NCBI RefSeq assembly: GCF_000835495.1
Contig: NW_015622541.1
Coordinates: forward strand, 3,162,001-3,226,000
Reading direction: 5' to 3'
DNA: 64,000 nt
DNA from: Cladophialophora immunda
Lineage: Eukaryota; Ascomycota; Eurotiomycetes; Chaetothyriales; Herpotrichiellaceae
Below the pieces are notes generated by a model that was not told the origin of the DNA, did no database searches, and saw only the letters and a list, made by a program, of their open reading frames with translations. This document shows positions 33,159-45,377 of this stretch, piece by piece; within the stretch, counting starts at the first letter, position 1, and each line of letters starts with the position of its first letter. A program made the translations under genes and the position numbers.

Positions 33159-34603
33159 TTAGGGTAGCGATTTCGTTACACTTGTGCCTCCGCCGGAGGC
33201 AGTGCCGCTCAACTCTGGCAGCACAAACTCATCCTCCGTGGTTTCATTCATCACCATAGCCATCTTCAAATGCATGGACGGGTCATTATTTAATGCGTTG
33301 AACAAGCCATTCCTTGCTGCCTCCACGTCAGGGTGAAATGAATGGACTCTGAGCTTGAAGTCGATCGACTGGACATTAGTAAATCGGATCCACGTATCTC
33401 TTCGGACCCGGGCGTATCGTTCCAGCAAAGGGTCAGCCTGCTCATGATTTTGGAAGACCCGGATGAAACAGTTCCCCAGAGCTGCCGCATCAAGGAGCCC
33501 CGTAGTCAGGCCCAGGCCGCCGATAGGGTTGTTCGACTATAAGAAACAGCCAGTTCGTTATACCTGCTCTGGTCAAGTATCATCTGGGAAGTTGCTAACT
33601 TACGTGTCCGGCGTCACCACAAAGCAGGATTTTACCAACTTTTAGGGTCGCAGCCACTCGCTGATGCGCCCAATACGGGTTCGCGCTGACCAGCTCGTAC
33701 TTTAAGGGTCTTGGTCCGGGGAATAGCCTCTCGAACTTCTCCGGAAGCTGCTTCAAAATCTCAGACTCTGGGATGTCGGTCCTCACACCAAATGCAACAC
33801 GCCATGGGTCAGTTTCGGGTCCCGTCCGTGCGATGACGGCCCAGTCCTCCTCGTCCACGACCATATTGGCCGTGGTGAAGCCGTAATTATCAAAGTCGTA
33901 CTTGACATTGGACGCCACAAAGCGAAAGTCCGGCCAAGTGAAGCCCTCAAAGGGAATGCACAAGGAGCGTCTCACGGCACTACTGGCGCCGTCTGCACCG
34001 ACAAGATAATCGCAACTGAAGAATTTCTCGCCAATGGGACCAACACAAATGACCTCGACAGGATCCGGTTCTGACCCCTGCCGCGAGCCCACGTAACGAT
34101 GACCCCAGCGGATTCGGAATTTTGGTTCTTTTGTGCAGTGTGACAAAATGATTTCGGTAAAATCATGCTGGCCGAGGTGGATGCCGGCAAAGTCATACTT
34201 GACAGCGCCCTTCGGCACTTGGGACATCTTCATTCGTGCCAGGACATCACCACCTTTCGCGTGGCATTTGCGGAAGGTGATTCCTTCGGTGTTTTTATAT
34301 CCTGCGCCAAGAATATCACCATAGATCCCGATCTTCTCCAGCTCGTTAAGCACAATGGGCATGTAGCTAGGGGTTTTTAGTGCGTGAAATAAGCGTCTGG
34401 GTCAGTGGGAGAGCATACGTCGTTGCGCGAGGACTCTGGGATACCTGGGCCTCTGCCTCCAGCACGAGAACGTCCACTCCTGCTTTTGCCAATTTCAATG
34501 CTAAGAACAATCCCACCGGGCCAGCGCCGACGATAACGACCTGCGCGTGTTCAATGGAGATTTCATCCGCCGGGGGAATGAGACTGGAAGTTTTTGTTGC
34601 CAT
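33159..34603 (-). CDS. FAD-dependent aromatic monooxygenase 2
   Basis: A PF01494 flavin monooxygenase, three exons. The FAD fold is VVIVGAGPVGLFLA at about residue 22, the DG motif YLVGADGASSAVRR, and the GD motif LCGDAGH. The last is joined over an intron at 33537-33603 to SNNPIGGLGLTTG. The other intron, 34367-34418, joins SPRATT to YMPIVLNELEKIG. It is about 441 residues long, including a C-terminal tail ending STVTKSLP-like residues (SVTKSLP). It is separated from SDR 1 by only 40 bases, tail to tail. Its intron positions differ from those of monooxygenase 1. Likely role: hydroxylation or Baeyer-Villiger-like attack on a ring intermediate; substrate unknown. Confidence 0.92.
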
Positions 34604-35820
34604 CTTGGGCCGCAGCTAGATTGTGTTCTGCTGTCTGTGTGATCAAAACTTTGAGTATCCGTTCTTGTCTTGTGAGGACTTCAGGCTACGTGAAGGCCCG
34701 TTTGCACCTGGAAACTGGGGAATGAACCTGTGTTGAGGACCGCCCATGCGGAAGCTTTTAGTCCCGGACGAGGACTCGGTAGTTCCAGTAATAAGAGTTG
34801 CCGTTTGGCCAGGCAGGCTCTGTGCCCTGATTTCCGTATGAGTATAGTGTATGTTCACAGCTGATTGCCCACCTTGCCTAAAATGGTAATTTCCTTCCCC
34901 CACCCGCAACACATTGATTACCCCCTCAAACCGCCACTCCATCAGAAATACACTCACTCGGCGATCCCCAGCAGCTTGGCCGCTATGTGGGCTAGATTGA
35001 GGGTCAACCGTTCTCGCTAATCTAGTGTTTAGCAACACGGCGCCAAAACCAGGGAAGCTGGGGAAATTGATGAAATATCATTTCCTATCGAAAGTCAAGA
35101 GATCCGCAATGCAAATATCGAGTCTCTATAGACCTTGGTCGCTCGAGCGCTGGCAAGAAGAGCCGTCAGCAACATGAAGCCAGATTTTGGCATAGCCTCG
35201 GGTAGCAAGGCTGTCTGCGATAACGTGACCTCTAGGAGAGGTGGTTGTGATGTGCTTTTACGGGTCCTTAGTTACCAAGGCATGTCCAGGAATAAACATG
35301 TGAAAGAAGCTAGGCATATGGTCCGAAGGCCGATTGAGAATGCAACCAAATTCTCCGACTAGAATCTCGGAACGATATGCTCGACCATTGTTGCAGCAGG
35401 GCAGCAGGGTAGCATCGGTTTATTTTTGCAGGAATCTCAACGCAGAATATAGCTACACTTGTTTCCAGATGTCTCTTTGTAGTCAACTGCGTCCATGATC
35501 ATGCCAAGACGTTCCAGGATCGATCATCGCCGCTCTTGCACGTGGAGATGCTCTGTATCCGGTGCTTCCATTGACACATCCCCCATCGTGGACTTCTCAC
35601 ACGTGAGGCAATCCACGTGCTGTGGCACCTTTATCGAAGCGGCGTGTAGCAAATAGATGCATTCTTTTTTTGCTGGCTACTGACAAGTCTCCAGAGAGAG
35701 AAAGGCCTAGCTACCACGATACAAGCCAGTAGTAGTTTCGTCTCAAAGGTCCTATAGCTGATCGATAGTCTCCTTCAGAGCACATGTATGTTTCTAGTTA
35801 TCTCGCTACATTGACACCAC
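34604..35820. other. Intergenic, no gene seen
   Basis: A 1.2 kb region upstream of monooxygenase 2 and downstream of MFS 2. Short open frames are present on both strands but none shows domain features. An ATGTGGGC word at about 34985 is one base off the shared motif. Confidence 0.4.
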
Positions 35821-37669
35821 TCAGATCTTACTCAGTACATCGTGAGCATGCCACCAAGCCCTCAAACGTTTTCCAAACATGTACATCGGAATGACGGTCA
35901 AATATAAGGCGAGCTGGATACCGCCGATGGCGTTGAAGAATTTTCTGGGGCCCCAGGCGGCCACCCAGTCATTGAGGAAGACTGTTGAGCCATATTGTCA
36001 GTGTGTGTTGTTGGACTTGTCTTCAGCAGAGGGTGTAATATTGGACTTCATGCTTACAGGAGAACCCAAAAAACAAAAAGTTCTTAACGACCATAGAAAT
36101 AATAAAGACCTCGACACTGATTTTTCGGTATGCGTCGACCATGTAGTTACCGATAGCGACCGCCAGGAACTGAAGGGCCGCAAGGACCAAAGCCCAAATA
36201 GCGGCCATTCCGGCGGCAGGCTTACCTTCCTCAATCATGCCACCAAACAAAAAGTATCCGAGGACTGATAGGATGGTCGAGGGGATCATGAGCGTTAGAC
36301 GGAATTCTGGCTCGTAAATACCCTTGTTCTGGCGGCTGATGTACTTGGCGATAGGGTCAGCGATCCAGCCAGCCACAAGACACCCAAGGGTGCCTCCTAC
36401 AACCGGTCCAGCTGATAAGTAGCCGAGTTCCTCCGTGTTGAGTAGATAAGGCGGGGCGCTGAAGATTTGAGCAACGACAAAACTAAACCCCACCAGCCAC
36501 AATGTCGGGAAAGCAATTGAAATGACGGACCAAAGAACGGCCGGATTGAGGAGGATGAAGAACGGTCGGATGACCATTTTCAAGATCGACTCTTCATTGA
36601 ATGTTCCTGTCACGGGTATCATGCGCTTGAGCAAAGAGTCTCGCTCGAACGTGTCGGCAATTGAAGGTGTAGCAGTAATCTCGAGATTTGCCGTCTCCTC
36701 AGTGCTGCCGGCCTGTGTTCGGTTGGCTTCGAGGTGTGCGCTATGTGCCTTAACCTCCTCAATTACTTCGATGTTCTGCTCAGAGGATCAGTGAGAGGTT
36801 GTGGACATGATTGAAGAGGTTCAACCGACATACCTCTTGGGAAGAGGTGTCAATTTCGTAGATCACATTGCGGTTGTAGGCTGTCTCCCAGCCGAAGAAC
36901 ACGACCCCAACCCATGCGGTGCCGAGGAAAATAGCCAGAAGCCAGAAAACCCAGCGCCAGCCCAGGTCGGTGGTGATTTGCCCAGCAAGCATGGCCGGCA
37001 GGTTCGCGATGCCTGAGTTCGCAGTTACGTAAATGGACATGCGAGAGCCTCGCTCGTGGACGTAGTAAAGGTCGCCTACGACAGAGAACATGACACTTTC
37101 GAACATAGCAACACCAAGACCTTGAACCACACGGGCACCAAGTAGTGACCCGTAGGAGTTGGCGGCACCGCCCCAGAGGGTACCGGCAAGGGCACATGTC
37201 GTGGAAAACAAAAGGCAGGGCCGTTTACCATACTTGCGAGCCAGCGAGGAGATGAATATGCCGACCGCGCCAGTTGCGCAAAGGCTGTAGCCGGTAAGCA
37301 GGGAAACCTGGGTGAAGCTGATCCCGAGGTCCTGGATCAGGATGAGGGCCATCGAGGAGAGGATTGGGCCGATTCTGCATCCCCGTTAGCACATGTCTTT
37401 CGCAAGAGCGGACGGCCTAACCCTCCAATGCACAATACAGTGGCATAGCAGTACAGTAGGAGAATAAGGTCCCGCTGCCACAGCGGCCAATTCAGCGGGT
37501 CATTGGGGTTGTTAGATGGCTGTGGCACGAGAAGGATATGGGAATTTTTCCCAGTGCCCCTTTTCAAGTGCGTTGACTGGTCTGCCCAGGCAACGTCGTG
37601 GGTATCGAGAAGATTGGTTCCTGGTACATGCTTCATGCCACTCCTGGGCTCGAGGATGCCGCATCCCAT
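35821..37669 (-). CDS. MFS transporter 2, HOL1-like (DHA1) family
   Basis: Second HOL1-like major facilitator, with the same N-terminal layout as MFS 1 (MGCGILEP...HVPGTNLLD, then NDPLNW). The loop 2-3 motif is ARKYGKRPC, loop 4-5 has HERGSR, and loop 8-9 NKGIYEPEF. Four exons: the joints are CIGG to IGPILSS, SSQE to QNIEVIEEV, and FGFS to FFLNDWVAAWG. The last exon, ending at 35821, supplies the twelfth helix and the cytosolic tail AWWHAHDVLSKI. The start at 37669 rather than 37681 is chosen by analogy with MFS 1. Role: plasma-membrane transport, probably of the inducing substrate or a related acid. It is divergent from monooxygenase 3. Confidence 0.92.
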
Positions 37670-38955
37670 TTTGGAGTGCACTGGGTATAACTTGTGTTAT
37701 GCAACGAAAAGTTTACTGTGAATTGGTCACCCAAAACCAGAGGCACACGTGTGATGTGATCGGCAGACGAAGACGACCTAAATCGCAAAATGACGGGCAA
37801 CGCTTCTTCATATGTTTGGAATAATAGACTGCGAGGGAATTCTTGGTTCACGTCTCGTGGCGACGCTAGTGCCAGTATCCTGTTACCCCGGTTGTGGACC
37901 TGGAATCGGATGTGGGGAAATTAGTTGCCAAAACAGGATGACTTTGATGGGTATTTAATACCCATTTCTCTCATACCCGCCACGGAAGTATGCCTCCGTA
38001 AATGCTGCTACGGTGTGGGTAGTTTTACAGTTGGAAAACTAGACACTCTTTGTGGTCTGCCCTGAACTCTGGACCTTGGGTCAGCCGTCCAGAGGCTAGA
38101 CTCTCGCGAGGTCCAGATGATGGGAAGAAGACTTAGATTCCTTTAGTTTCTGCATGTGATCGGCAGGCACTGGATTGGGAGGATCAAAGTCGACACACCT
38201 GATCAGCTGTCTGTGCGTGGGACACTTGGTGCTACGGAGGACTGTAGGAGAGGGGGAAAATGCTGTGATGGCGCTTTTTGTTGCGCGGAAGCACGTCGAA
38301 TTGTTTACTATAGCCGTCTCTGAAAAGAGAAAAAGACCGTACGTAGCAGACCCTGATTGCCTAATGCGAGAGTGCCTGCCAACTAGACTTCATAGGCCGT
38401 CTACAAGATAGCCTATGAGTAATCTGGACATGTCCACCGAGCATGTCCTCGCATTCTTTGTGTTATCCTTCACAGAGAGCTATGTATTGGCCCCAAATGT
38501 CTTTCATTTCGATACCTGGCGGGAATCCTTTCCTTCTCTCTAACTGACAGGTCCCTCCGAGACACATATTAACCTGTCAAAGTTTCGACCAATCATGGTA
38601 TAAAGCGTGGAGCGGATGGTGTCGAGGCTTTCGGCTTCCTCAGCTGTCTGCCGGGGTTTCTGTTGGTTTGTTTCCAACCAGTCAAGCGGACAAGATCCTT
38701 TCTAAATGGCCGTGCGGGGGCCCCGCCTGCATTGTTGCATCCAGGTAATGAATTTTGTGATCGTCTCGTTGCACACAACCACCCTTGTTTAGTGACCCCT
38801 TTTAATTCAGTAACACATCTGGAACCTGTATTTGAGTTTCGGTGATATGAGTGTGCATCACTTGTCCTTGTTTCCCATAAGAGCCTGGAACTCGGCAGCG
38901 CTAGTTCGAAGAGACTGCAGGAGCCAGCCCTTTCTCCTCGAACAGACTCTGCCAA
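37670..38955. promoter_or_regulatory. Divergent promoter, MFS 2 / FAD monooxygenase 3
   Basis: A 1.29 kb region with no supported gene. Motif copy 8 (ATGTGGGG at 37910-37917) lies about 240 bases from the transporter start. Confidence 0.45.
37910..37917 (-). promoter_or_regulatory. CCCCACAT motif, copy 8
   Basis: ATGTGGGG in the context CGGATGTGGGGAAATT. Its complement, AATTTCCCCACATCC, closely matches copies 4 and 5. Confidence 0.45.
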
Positions 38956-40332
38956 ATGGAGTCAAACATTAGTCCTCAGATTCCTTTGCGAACACAGGTC
39001 CTCATTGCCGGCGCGGGGCCTGTCGGCGCCTTTACTGCGTTGATATTGGCCCGCAGTGGGATCGAGGTCACTCTGGTCGAGGCCAATGCCGATATCGACA
39101 GCTCGCCTCGTGCAATGGCTTTCCAGCCCTGTGCACTATCGGAGATGGTTGAAGCCGGTGTGTACGATGAAGTGCTGGAACACAGTGTTAAGAATGCGGT
39201 CATCTCTTGGTGGCGGGCCGGCCTAGGCGTCGAAAAGGAGCACATAGCCACAATTGCAACTAAAGAAGGCGACGAGCCATTTCTGACCGGTCTGAACTGT
39301 GCGCAGTCTGTGGTGACCAGGATCTTACTTTCACATTTGGAGACAGAACCAGCCGCAACCATTCACTTTGGACATCGAGTGGTCGACGTGGTCGCAGAAA
39401 CCAACGCGAAGGACGTGGTCGTGACACTCCAACAAACTACATCCAAATCAAGCGAGAAGATGCTCAAAATCGTCGCAAGCTGGCTCGTAGGCGCCGATGG
39501 AGGGCGCAGTACCGTCCGAGCAGCGGCCGACATCACGTTTGAGGGGTTCACATGGCCAAAAGAGGAGTTCGTGGCGACCAATGTTTATTACCCTTTTGAA
39601 AAGTACCAGTACACCAACCGCAACTTCATTATTGACCCGGTACATTGGGCCATTGTCGGAAAGATCAGTAACGACGGACTTTGGCGCGTAGCCTACGGGA
39701 CGAGGCCAGGACAGACAGAGGCTCAGGTGCGAGCAGAGCTTCCGGAGCATTACAAGTACATCCTTCCCGGCCCGGGAACAGACTACCATGTGGAACAGGT
39801 AAACACATACCGGCCTCATCAACGTTGCGCTGCCACTTTCCGCAAAGGTCGCGTACTGCTTGTCGGAGACGCTGCGCATCTGAACAACCCAATCGGCGGC
39901 TTAGGTCTGACCACCGGCATCTTGGACGCAGGTCCGATGGCGAGAGCATTGACTGCTGTAATACGAAGAGGTGCACCAGAATCGTTACTTGACAGATGGA
40001 GTGAGCTGCGGCGAAATTCATGGTGGGAACAGACCAATCGACAGTCCATTGAGTTCAAACGCATCGCACAACAAGGGGGTTACGGATTGGATCCAAACGG
40101 AATCTGGGATGTTGACGAAGTGGCTGAAAAGCATGGTATGACGCAACATATCGCCCATGCAACCCCAGACATGAGAGAAAAAGATGAGGCGTTGTACGAA
40201 GCCCTTAAAGACCCTGCTAATCAGAGGGCTGCGAGGAGGCGGGTCTGGGGCCTAGCTTTACCGCCAGACTGGATGGCGGATTTTGAAGAGGCGGCGGTTG
40301 TAGAGCGCCGGCGCAAGCTGCGTCCCGAGTGA
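38956..40332 (+). CDS. FAD-dependent aromatic monooxygenase 3, intronless
   Basis: Third PF01494 flavoprotein, 458 residues in a single exon. The FAD fold is VLIAGAGPVGAFTA, the DG motif WLVGADGGRSTVR, and the GD motif LLVGDAAHLNNPIGGLGLTTG. The motif spacing is normal and the frame is uninterrupted, so it should be active. Unlike monooxygenases 1 and 2 it has no introns, which suggests intron loss or a separate origin. NFIIDPVHWAIVG corresponds to the substrate-proximal region of the family. It is likely to hydroxylate a different ring position or a later intermediate than the other two. The promoter region is shared with MFS 2. Confidence 0.93.
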   Translation: MESNISPQIPLRTQVLIAGAGPVGAFTALILARSGIEVTLVEANADIDSSPRAMAFQPCALSEMVEAGVYDEVLEHSVKNAVISWWRAGLGVEKEHIATIATKEGDEPFLTGLNCAQSVVTRILLSHLETEPAATIHFGHRVVDVVAETNAKDVVVTLQQTTSKSSEKMLKIVASWLVGADGGRSTVRAAADITFEGFTWPKEEFVATNVYYPFEKYQYTNRNFIIDPVHWAIVGKISNDGLWRVAYGTRPGQTEAQVRAELPEHYKYILPGPGTDYHVEQVNTYRPHQRCAATFRKGRVLLVGDAAHLNNPIGGLGLTTGILDAGPMARALTAVIRRGAPESLLDRWSELRRNSWWEQTNRQSIEFKRIAQQGGYGLDPNGIWDVDEVAEKHGMTQHIAHATPDMREKDEALYEALKDPANQRAARRRVWGLALPPDWMADFEEAAVVERRRKLRPE

Positions 40333-40505
40333 CCTCGTGAGTATATTCTGACATGTCGGCTTATGAGGTTCCAATACAAGGGATCGACAACTTGGTGACC
40401 GTGTGAACGGTGGAAGAAGAAAGTCGTGGCGACCGGTGAGTGTGAATTCGGTAGTCAAAATTCTGCCAATAAGCGTAACCACTTCAACATTACTCCTGTT
40501 CTCGA

Positions 40506-43500
40506 TCAACCCAACTCTTCTGACCTGTCGTTCCGCCGGCTTGGAGATTGCTGGAGTCTAATTTCCATCTTATGCAGCTGCTCAGCTCTTGTACTGGCGA
40601 CTTAGGACATCATGTCAGCCATAGGACAGTGAAGGAGTTGGAAACAGTGGGGAGCTTACAGCCCCAAACCCATCCACTCTCCATCATTGAGCGCAGTGCG
40701 CCAAGCGGCGCAGCCGCGAAGTCCGCCCTTTGATAGGTCGGATCGTCCATCTCCTCCATGATCTCACGAACAGCCGACCGTAAAAATAGTGTATCTGGAT
40801 CAGATCGTTGCTGCTTGATGGCTGCGGACATCCAGAACGCAAGTAAGATAGCTTTAAAGGTTAGACAAGCTAGCAGAGTGTACAGGATGTGGCATACCTC
40901 CTTCAAAACCAGCAACCACGTAGTGGAAGCCCATCTCCAGAGGGCCTACACGGGCAATATGCTTGAAACCCGCTTTGGCCCTAAGCAACAGGTGCGCAGC
41001 AGCAAATTTGGCAGCACGGCAAAGAGTGCTCCACTGCGTCTCCGTTCGTGGCATCAACATATCATGAAGAGCTTTGTCTGATGAGAGATCTGCCACTGGG
41101 GGCGACGGATTTATGAATTGTCGTTGAGTTGATGATAGTTGGGCTTGCATGAAAGGCAACTGGTTCCCCAATGTCTCGCAAAGACTTGCCTTGAGAAGCT
41201 TGAGCCTTCGAAAAGCATAAGTGTGGTAATAGGCTATCATCAGCAATGGAATGCAGTCGGACATAAGCGGATCTTCGTTGAAGTAGAGCGGATTTGTAGC
41301 ACTCTTTGGGTGACTTTTCCATGTTCTCTCGCATGCCTGAAGGGACTTTTCCATATTTTCGACCCACGGTGCTTGATCGACATCTGCATCAAGATCAGGC
41401 AAGCGCATGGTGGTGGTGCGCTCCAGGGTGACAACGTGGATCACAAGACCGCTGATTAGCAACAGCAGGCCAAATGGGCTCACAGGAGCAGTGATCTGCG
41501 TACCCTGGAGAAGCATAGAAAGGGCTGGGTAAAATTCCAACTGGGCGAGAGGAGCCTCCTGGGCTTTTTTGAAATTGGTGTCCCAAGACTCTTCAGATTT
41601 TGCGACCCAGACATCCTGGGGACTTGGGAGAATCAGGTGGAACTCTTCCAAGTTCGGAAGAGGGATTGGAGTGGCTTGGCCATCTGCGAGGAAAGTTGCA
41701 CAGAGCACCAAAACCCACAAGCTCGCCCTGAGTGCATCAGCAACATATAAGAATATACCATGAAGCAAGGTGCTACCTTCGATATGACTCAACCTGGATC
41801 CACTCATCCCAGGAATGATGCTTTATGTTCCTACGCATTCCAGATCGGAACATCTAGCACTCCCAATTAGCCGGCCGAGCCCAACAAGTGGTGTAACTTT
41901 CTGAGGATGGATTACATACTAACTCTGCCTTCAAAAGGTGGCTAAGACCGGCCTGATGGAGTACATTTGTGCCATGGCAGACGGCAAATTGAGCCAATAG
42001 CACATGAGTCTGCAATCTCCATACAAGTTCGACAGTATCGCAGTCGTCGAGATCGGTGGGGGCAATGTTATTTTCGTGCTATTGAACGAATAAGTACGGT
42101 ACGAAGCGCGAGGGGAGGTTTCGAGTGTGTACCGCATTTAGCAGCTGACTGCTAACGTTGTACAGAGACATGGCAGTTTCTTGTTCGCCCGCGTACAAGG
42201 CGCCGATGGATAGGATACTAAGCGTTAATGGAGCTATCAGAATAAGTCAATATTCGGCCACCCTGGGGAAGGAAAAGAGTCACTAACGAGAAGTCCTTGC
42301 GGGTCGAAAAGTTGCAAAATGGATTAAAGGAGTGTGGGGGTCGAAATAGCGGACGTACGCCGTAAGATAACCACTGACTCTGTGTCTTGACGGCGGTACA
42401 AAATCATTTACGTCTGTTGTCAAGGCTGCAAAGGAGTGCACGCTAGCCATGAATTCGTTGATATCCATCTCCATGCTCGCCGGCGGAGAAAGCATACTCT
42501 CCATTCCGCTCTGGGACGAAAAGGTAGAGGCAGCGTCACCTACGTCCAATCTCGCCGCCGTGGCAGCGTCCGGCATTGCCTTTGGGCCCGGTGACGGTTG
42601 TACAGTTCGAGGAGGCGGGATTGGATGATGTGCTTCTAGAAATTGGAAGGGCGAGCTTAAAGCCATATTGAGATCAAGCTCAGAAACGTGAAAATATTCG
42701 TCGGCAGTGTTATCGGAAAGCCACAAGTCACGTCTATCGCCGAAGAAAGGATCGATAGAATGTGAGAAATTTCCCGTTGCCATATTTCCAGGCTCATCAG
42801 AGGCGGGGAGTCCCTCTGGAAGGTTGATGTCGTCCATATTCCCACCGGGTTGATTCTCACTCTGAGCGAGCGTTCTGCTAGCAGCCGCAAGCTGTTGAAT
42901 GTCTCCACGATGCGAGCTGGCTGTGGACTCTACTGAAGCAAGGCGTGAGTCAAGAGGATCGGCGTCGTGGGATTCTCGTGTCTCTTGTGTCTCTCCCGGC
43001 TGATCGACAGGGATCTGATCTTGGCTGGCTGTGTTGCTGTCGTTCGATGACTTGGCCACTGCTTCCACAGGATTAGATCTCGTCGACAAGTCGGCGATGG
43101 CACAATTAGAAGTCTGCTGGTTGCTGTCTGACGATAGAGAAGGGTTATCTGCGGCTGGTGGCCGAACTGGGTGGAATTTGCGGACATGGCGCAGCAACGT
43201 ATCACTCCGTGTGAACTTGCTCGAACATTGCTGGCAACCGTGTAGCCGTTCGTTCCTGTCTGGCAGAGACGGGCGAATTAGCCAGCGATTGCTCCGGGTC
43301 TGGAGCGGTAAACCGAACAGAGGCCACCGCACGATTGACTTACGTGACTGTTCATGGCGTTGTAAGTGTTCGCTGCGCGAAAACTCCTGCCCACATATTC
43401 CACACGTCCGCCTAGCTCTTGGCCGCCCGTGAAATTTGGATCTTAGGCGTAGCGTATCGTGGTCAGACCTCTGGGAGAGCGGTTCTAGGGGCGACGCCAA

Positions 43501-43557
43501 CTCGCGAGCTGGGTGTTGCCCAAATTGAGCGTGGTGCAGACTCTCGGATGCAGCCAT
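40506..43557 (-). CDS. C2H2 zinc-finger regulator 3 with fungal_trans domain
   Basis: Third regulator. Finger 1 is CGICGQEFSRSEHLQRHEQSH, whose last histidine is created by splicing over 43260-43343. Finger 2 is CQQCSSKFTRSDTLLRHVRKFH. A long acidic/Ser-rich linker follows, then the fungal_trans domain: PLTLSILSIGALYAGEQE after an intron at 42234-42287, then HVLLAQFAVCHGTN and the W-x-x-W-I-x-x-E block (SWDEWIQVESYRR). Several small exons between 42.2 and 41.7 kb are inferred from partial frames and are uncertain at base level. Two possible 3' ends exist: 40610 if the last donor is not used, or 40506 after an intron of about 60 bases. No Zn2Cys6 motif was found. It lies downstream of monooxygenase 3. 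Confidence 0.85.
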
Positions 43558-43933
43558 CGAGGCGAATGCAGGCGACTCTTGCCGGCAACGACATAGACAC
43601 CGAAACGAGGCTGAGTTATTGAATGTCGAAGACCGATGACACGAAGACAGAAGAGGTGTTTTGTGAAGGATTGTTATGGGTTGGTTGCGCAACGGATGGA
43701 GAAAGGCAGCCGGAACCCGGATTTACGGAGATTGTGGGGTTTCGGGGAAGCATGCAAACTGTTACAAACAGAGCCAGTAATGCATAGAGTGCCAAGCGTC
43801 CCTAATGCTTACCGACACGACACGGGTCATCCTACGAGACAGTATGCATTTGGCAGCTATTGGACATCTGACTATCGAGTACGCTAAGCCGGCTGCCCGC
43901 CACGGCTTCAAAATTTCTGGAACTTGGCTTCTT
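43558..43933. other. Intergenic, no gene seen
   Basis: A gap of about 375 bases between regulator 3's start and the end of SDR 2. No recognisable features. Confidence 0.4.
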
Positions 43934-45006
43934 TCAGTCGCTCTGGAGACTGAATGCGCCTGCAGATGTCCCTCCATCATTCGGCAACCCCCCCAGGAAG
44001 TCCACCTTGAGGACCTGCAGATCGTTCTCTATGATCTCCTTCGCAGCCTCACGGCTGACGAATGGCTCCAAGTCATGCTCGCAGTCGATGTATCTGCCCC
44101 TTAATGAATCTTTGACCCTACCTGTCGCTACAAAAACACAAACTGCCGCGCACAAATTTACAGCCGTTCGGTAGCTTTTGAGCCGCTTTGGTCGGTTTGT
44201 TGCCAGATGCGGATACGCCCCCGCAATCACTGGATCCATGGGACCTGGTCGCTGATAGTCAGTAATGACGATGTCAAGCGAGGAGGAGTGACGCACGATT
44301 GGACAACCTGGTCAAAACAGCACCTGGGTGACAGCAGTATAGCTGGATCTTGTCCCCAAGACCGTCCGCGTCGAGATCTTTCTGGATATTCTCGGTTGCT
44401 TTGATTACACTGGCCTTGGAAATCGAGTAGCCAGCAAGATATGGCACAGACACAGTCCCAGCACGCGACGCAAGATTGATGATGCAGCCATTGCCGCGAG
44501 CTTTCATGCTGGGAAGGACGTTAAGCATCGTCAGAAGCACCTATGCATAAAAGGTCAGTTCGACTGTGCCAGAGAATCATGGGACCACCTACTCCTCCGA
44601 GATTGATCTCTATCTCTCGCCAGATGGAAGCGAACGAGTCGAGGAGAATGGGTCTAGAAGTACAGACCCCGGCGGCATTGATGAGGATATCAATATCTCC
44701 GAGCTGTTCCTTTACATCCTTGATCAGTCCTTGCACCTCAGTTTCATTGCTTATGTTGCACGCAAACGGAACCACTTTCGCTCCATGTTCTCGGCATAGT
44801 GCCACCGTTGATTCCAGCTTGTCGAGCGTAATATCCGTCACCGCGAGAGTGGCGCCGGCCATGGCAAAATGTTTGGAGATCTGCTGTGCAATGTCTCCCC
44901 CCGCTCCGGTGATGAGTGCAAGCTTTCCTTTGTGTGCATCTTTGAAATTCTTTGGTGATATGAAAGGGTAAATGTCTGGGTAGACTTTTGGTGGATCGTG
45001 TGGCAT
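43934..45006 (-). CDS. Short-chain dehydrogenase/reductase 2
   Basis: An SDR in three exons. The cofactor loop is ITGAGGDIAQQI, where the usual third glycine of TGxxxGIG is alanine. Other motifs are INAAGV (NAG variant), the serine in NLASRAG and YSISK (YxxxK). The first intron joins EINLGG to VLLTMLNVLPSM in phase 0. The second uses a GTGCGT donor and joins VLTRLSN to the C-terminal exon PMDPVIAGAYPHLATN. The tail GRYIDCEHDLE is typical of fungal members close to 3-oxoacyl-ACP-reductase-like SDRs. About 280-290 residues. It is divergent from the MmgE/PrpD gene over 371 bases, which suggests joint regulation. Confidence 0.9.
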
Positions 45007-45377
45007 GGTGCGCAGAGTTGCAAATGCTGATGGCTGGCAGAGGAATGGCGTTATCAGCTCTACAAGGAGTCCTCACCGAAAGTGCCTCTCTTCTATAATC
45101 AATTCTCGGGTTTCACAACGATTTCAACAAAGCCTCGGCGGCCTAACGTTACTTCTCTACATCTCGCACCACATCAACGAGAAGTACCCGCCCCCACCTC
45201 GCCAGGCACGCCCCCGCTCCAGTTTCGATGAGTTGTGAAATGTTCTCCACAGCCCACTCGCCAACATCCGGCGGGGTTGGTAGGCGACATGAAAAGCAGG
45301 CTGGACTTTGACCCTTCGATTGGGGCTCTAATCAGGGAACTTTGGGCTAAATCAACATCCTTGTTTACACATTCACC
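45007..45377. promoter_or_regulatory. Divergent promoter, SDR 2 / MmgE-PrpD gene
   Basis: No gene. A CT/GC-rich stretch with CCGCCCCCACC lies at about 45190, but CCCCACAT is absent. Confidence 0.45.
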
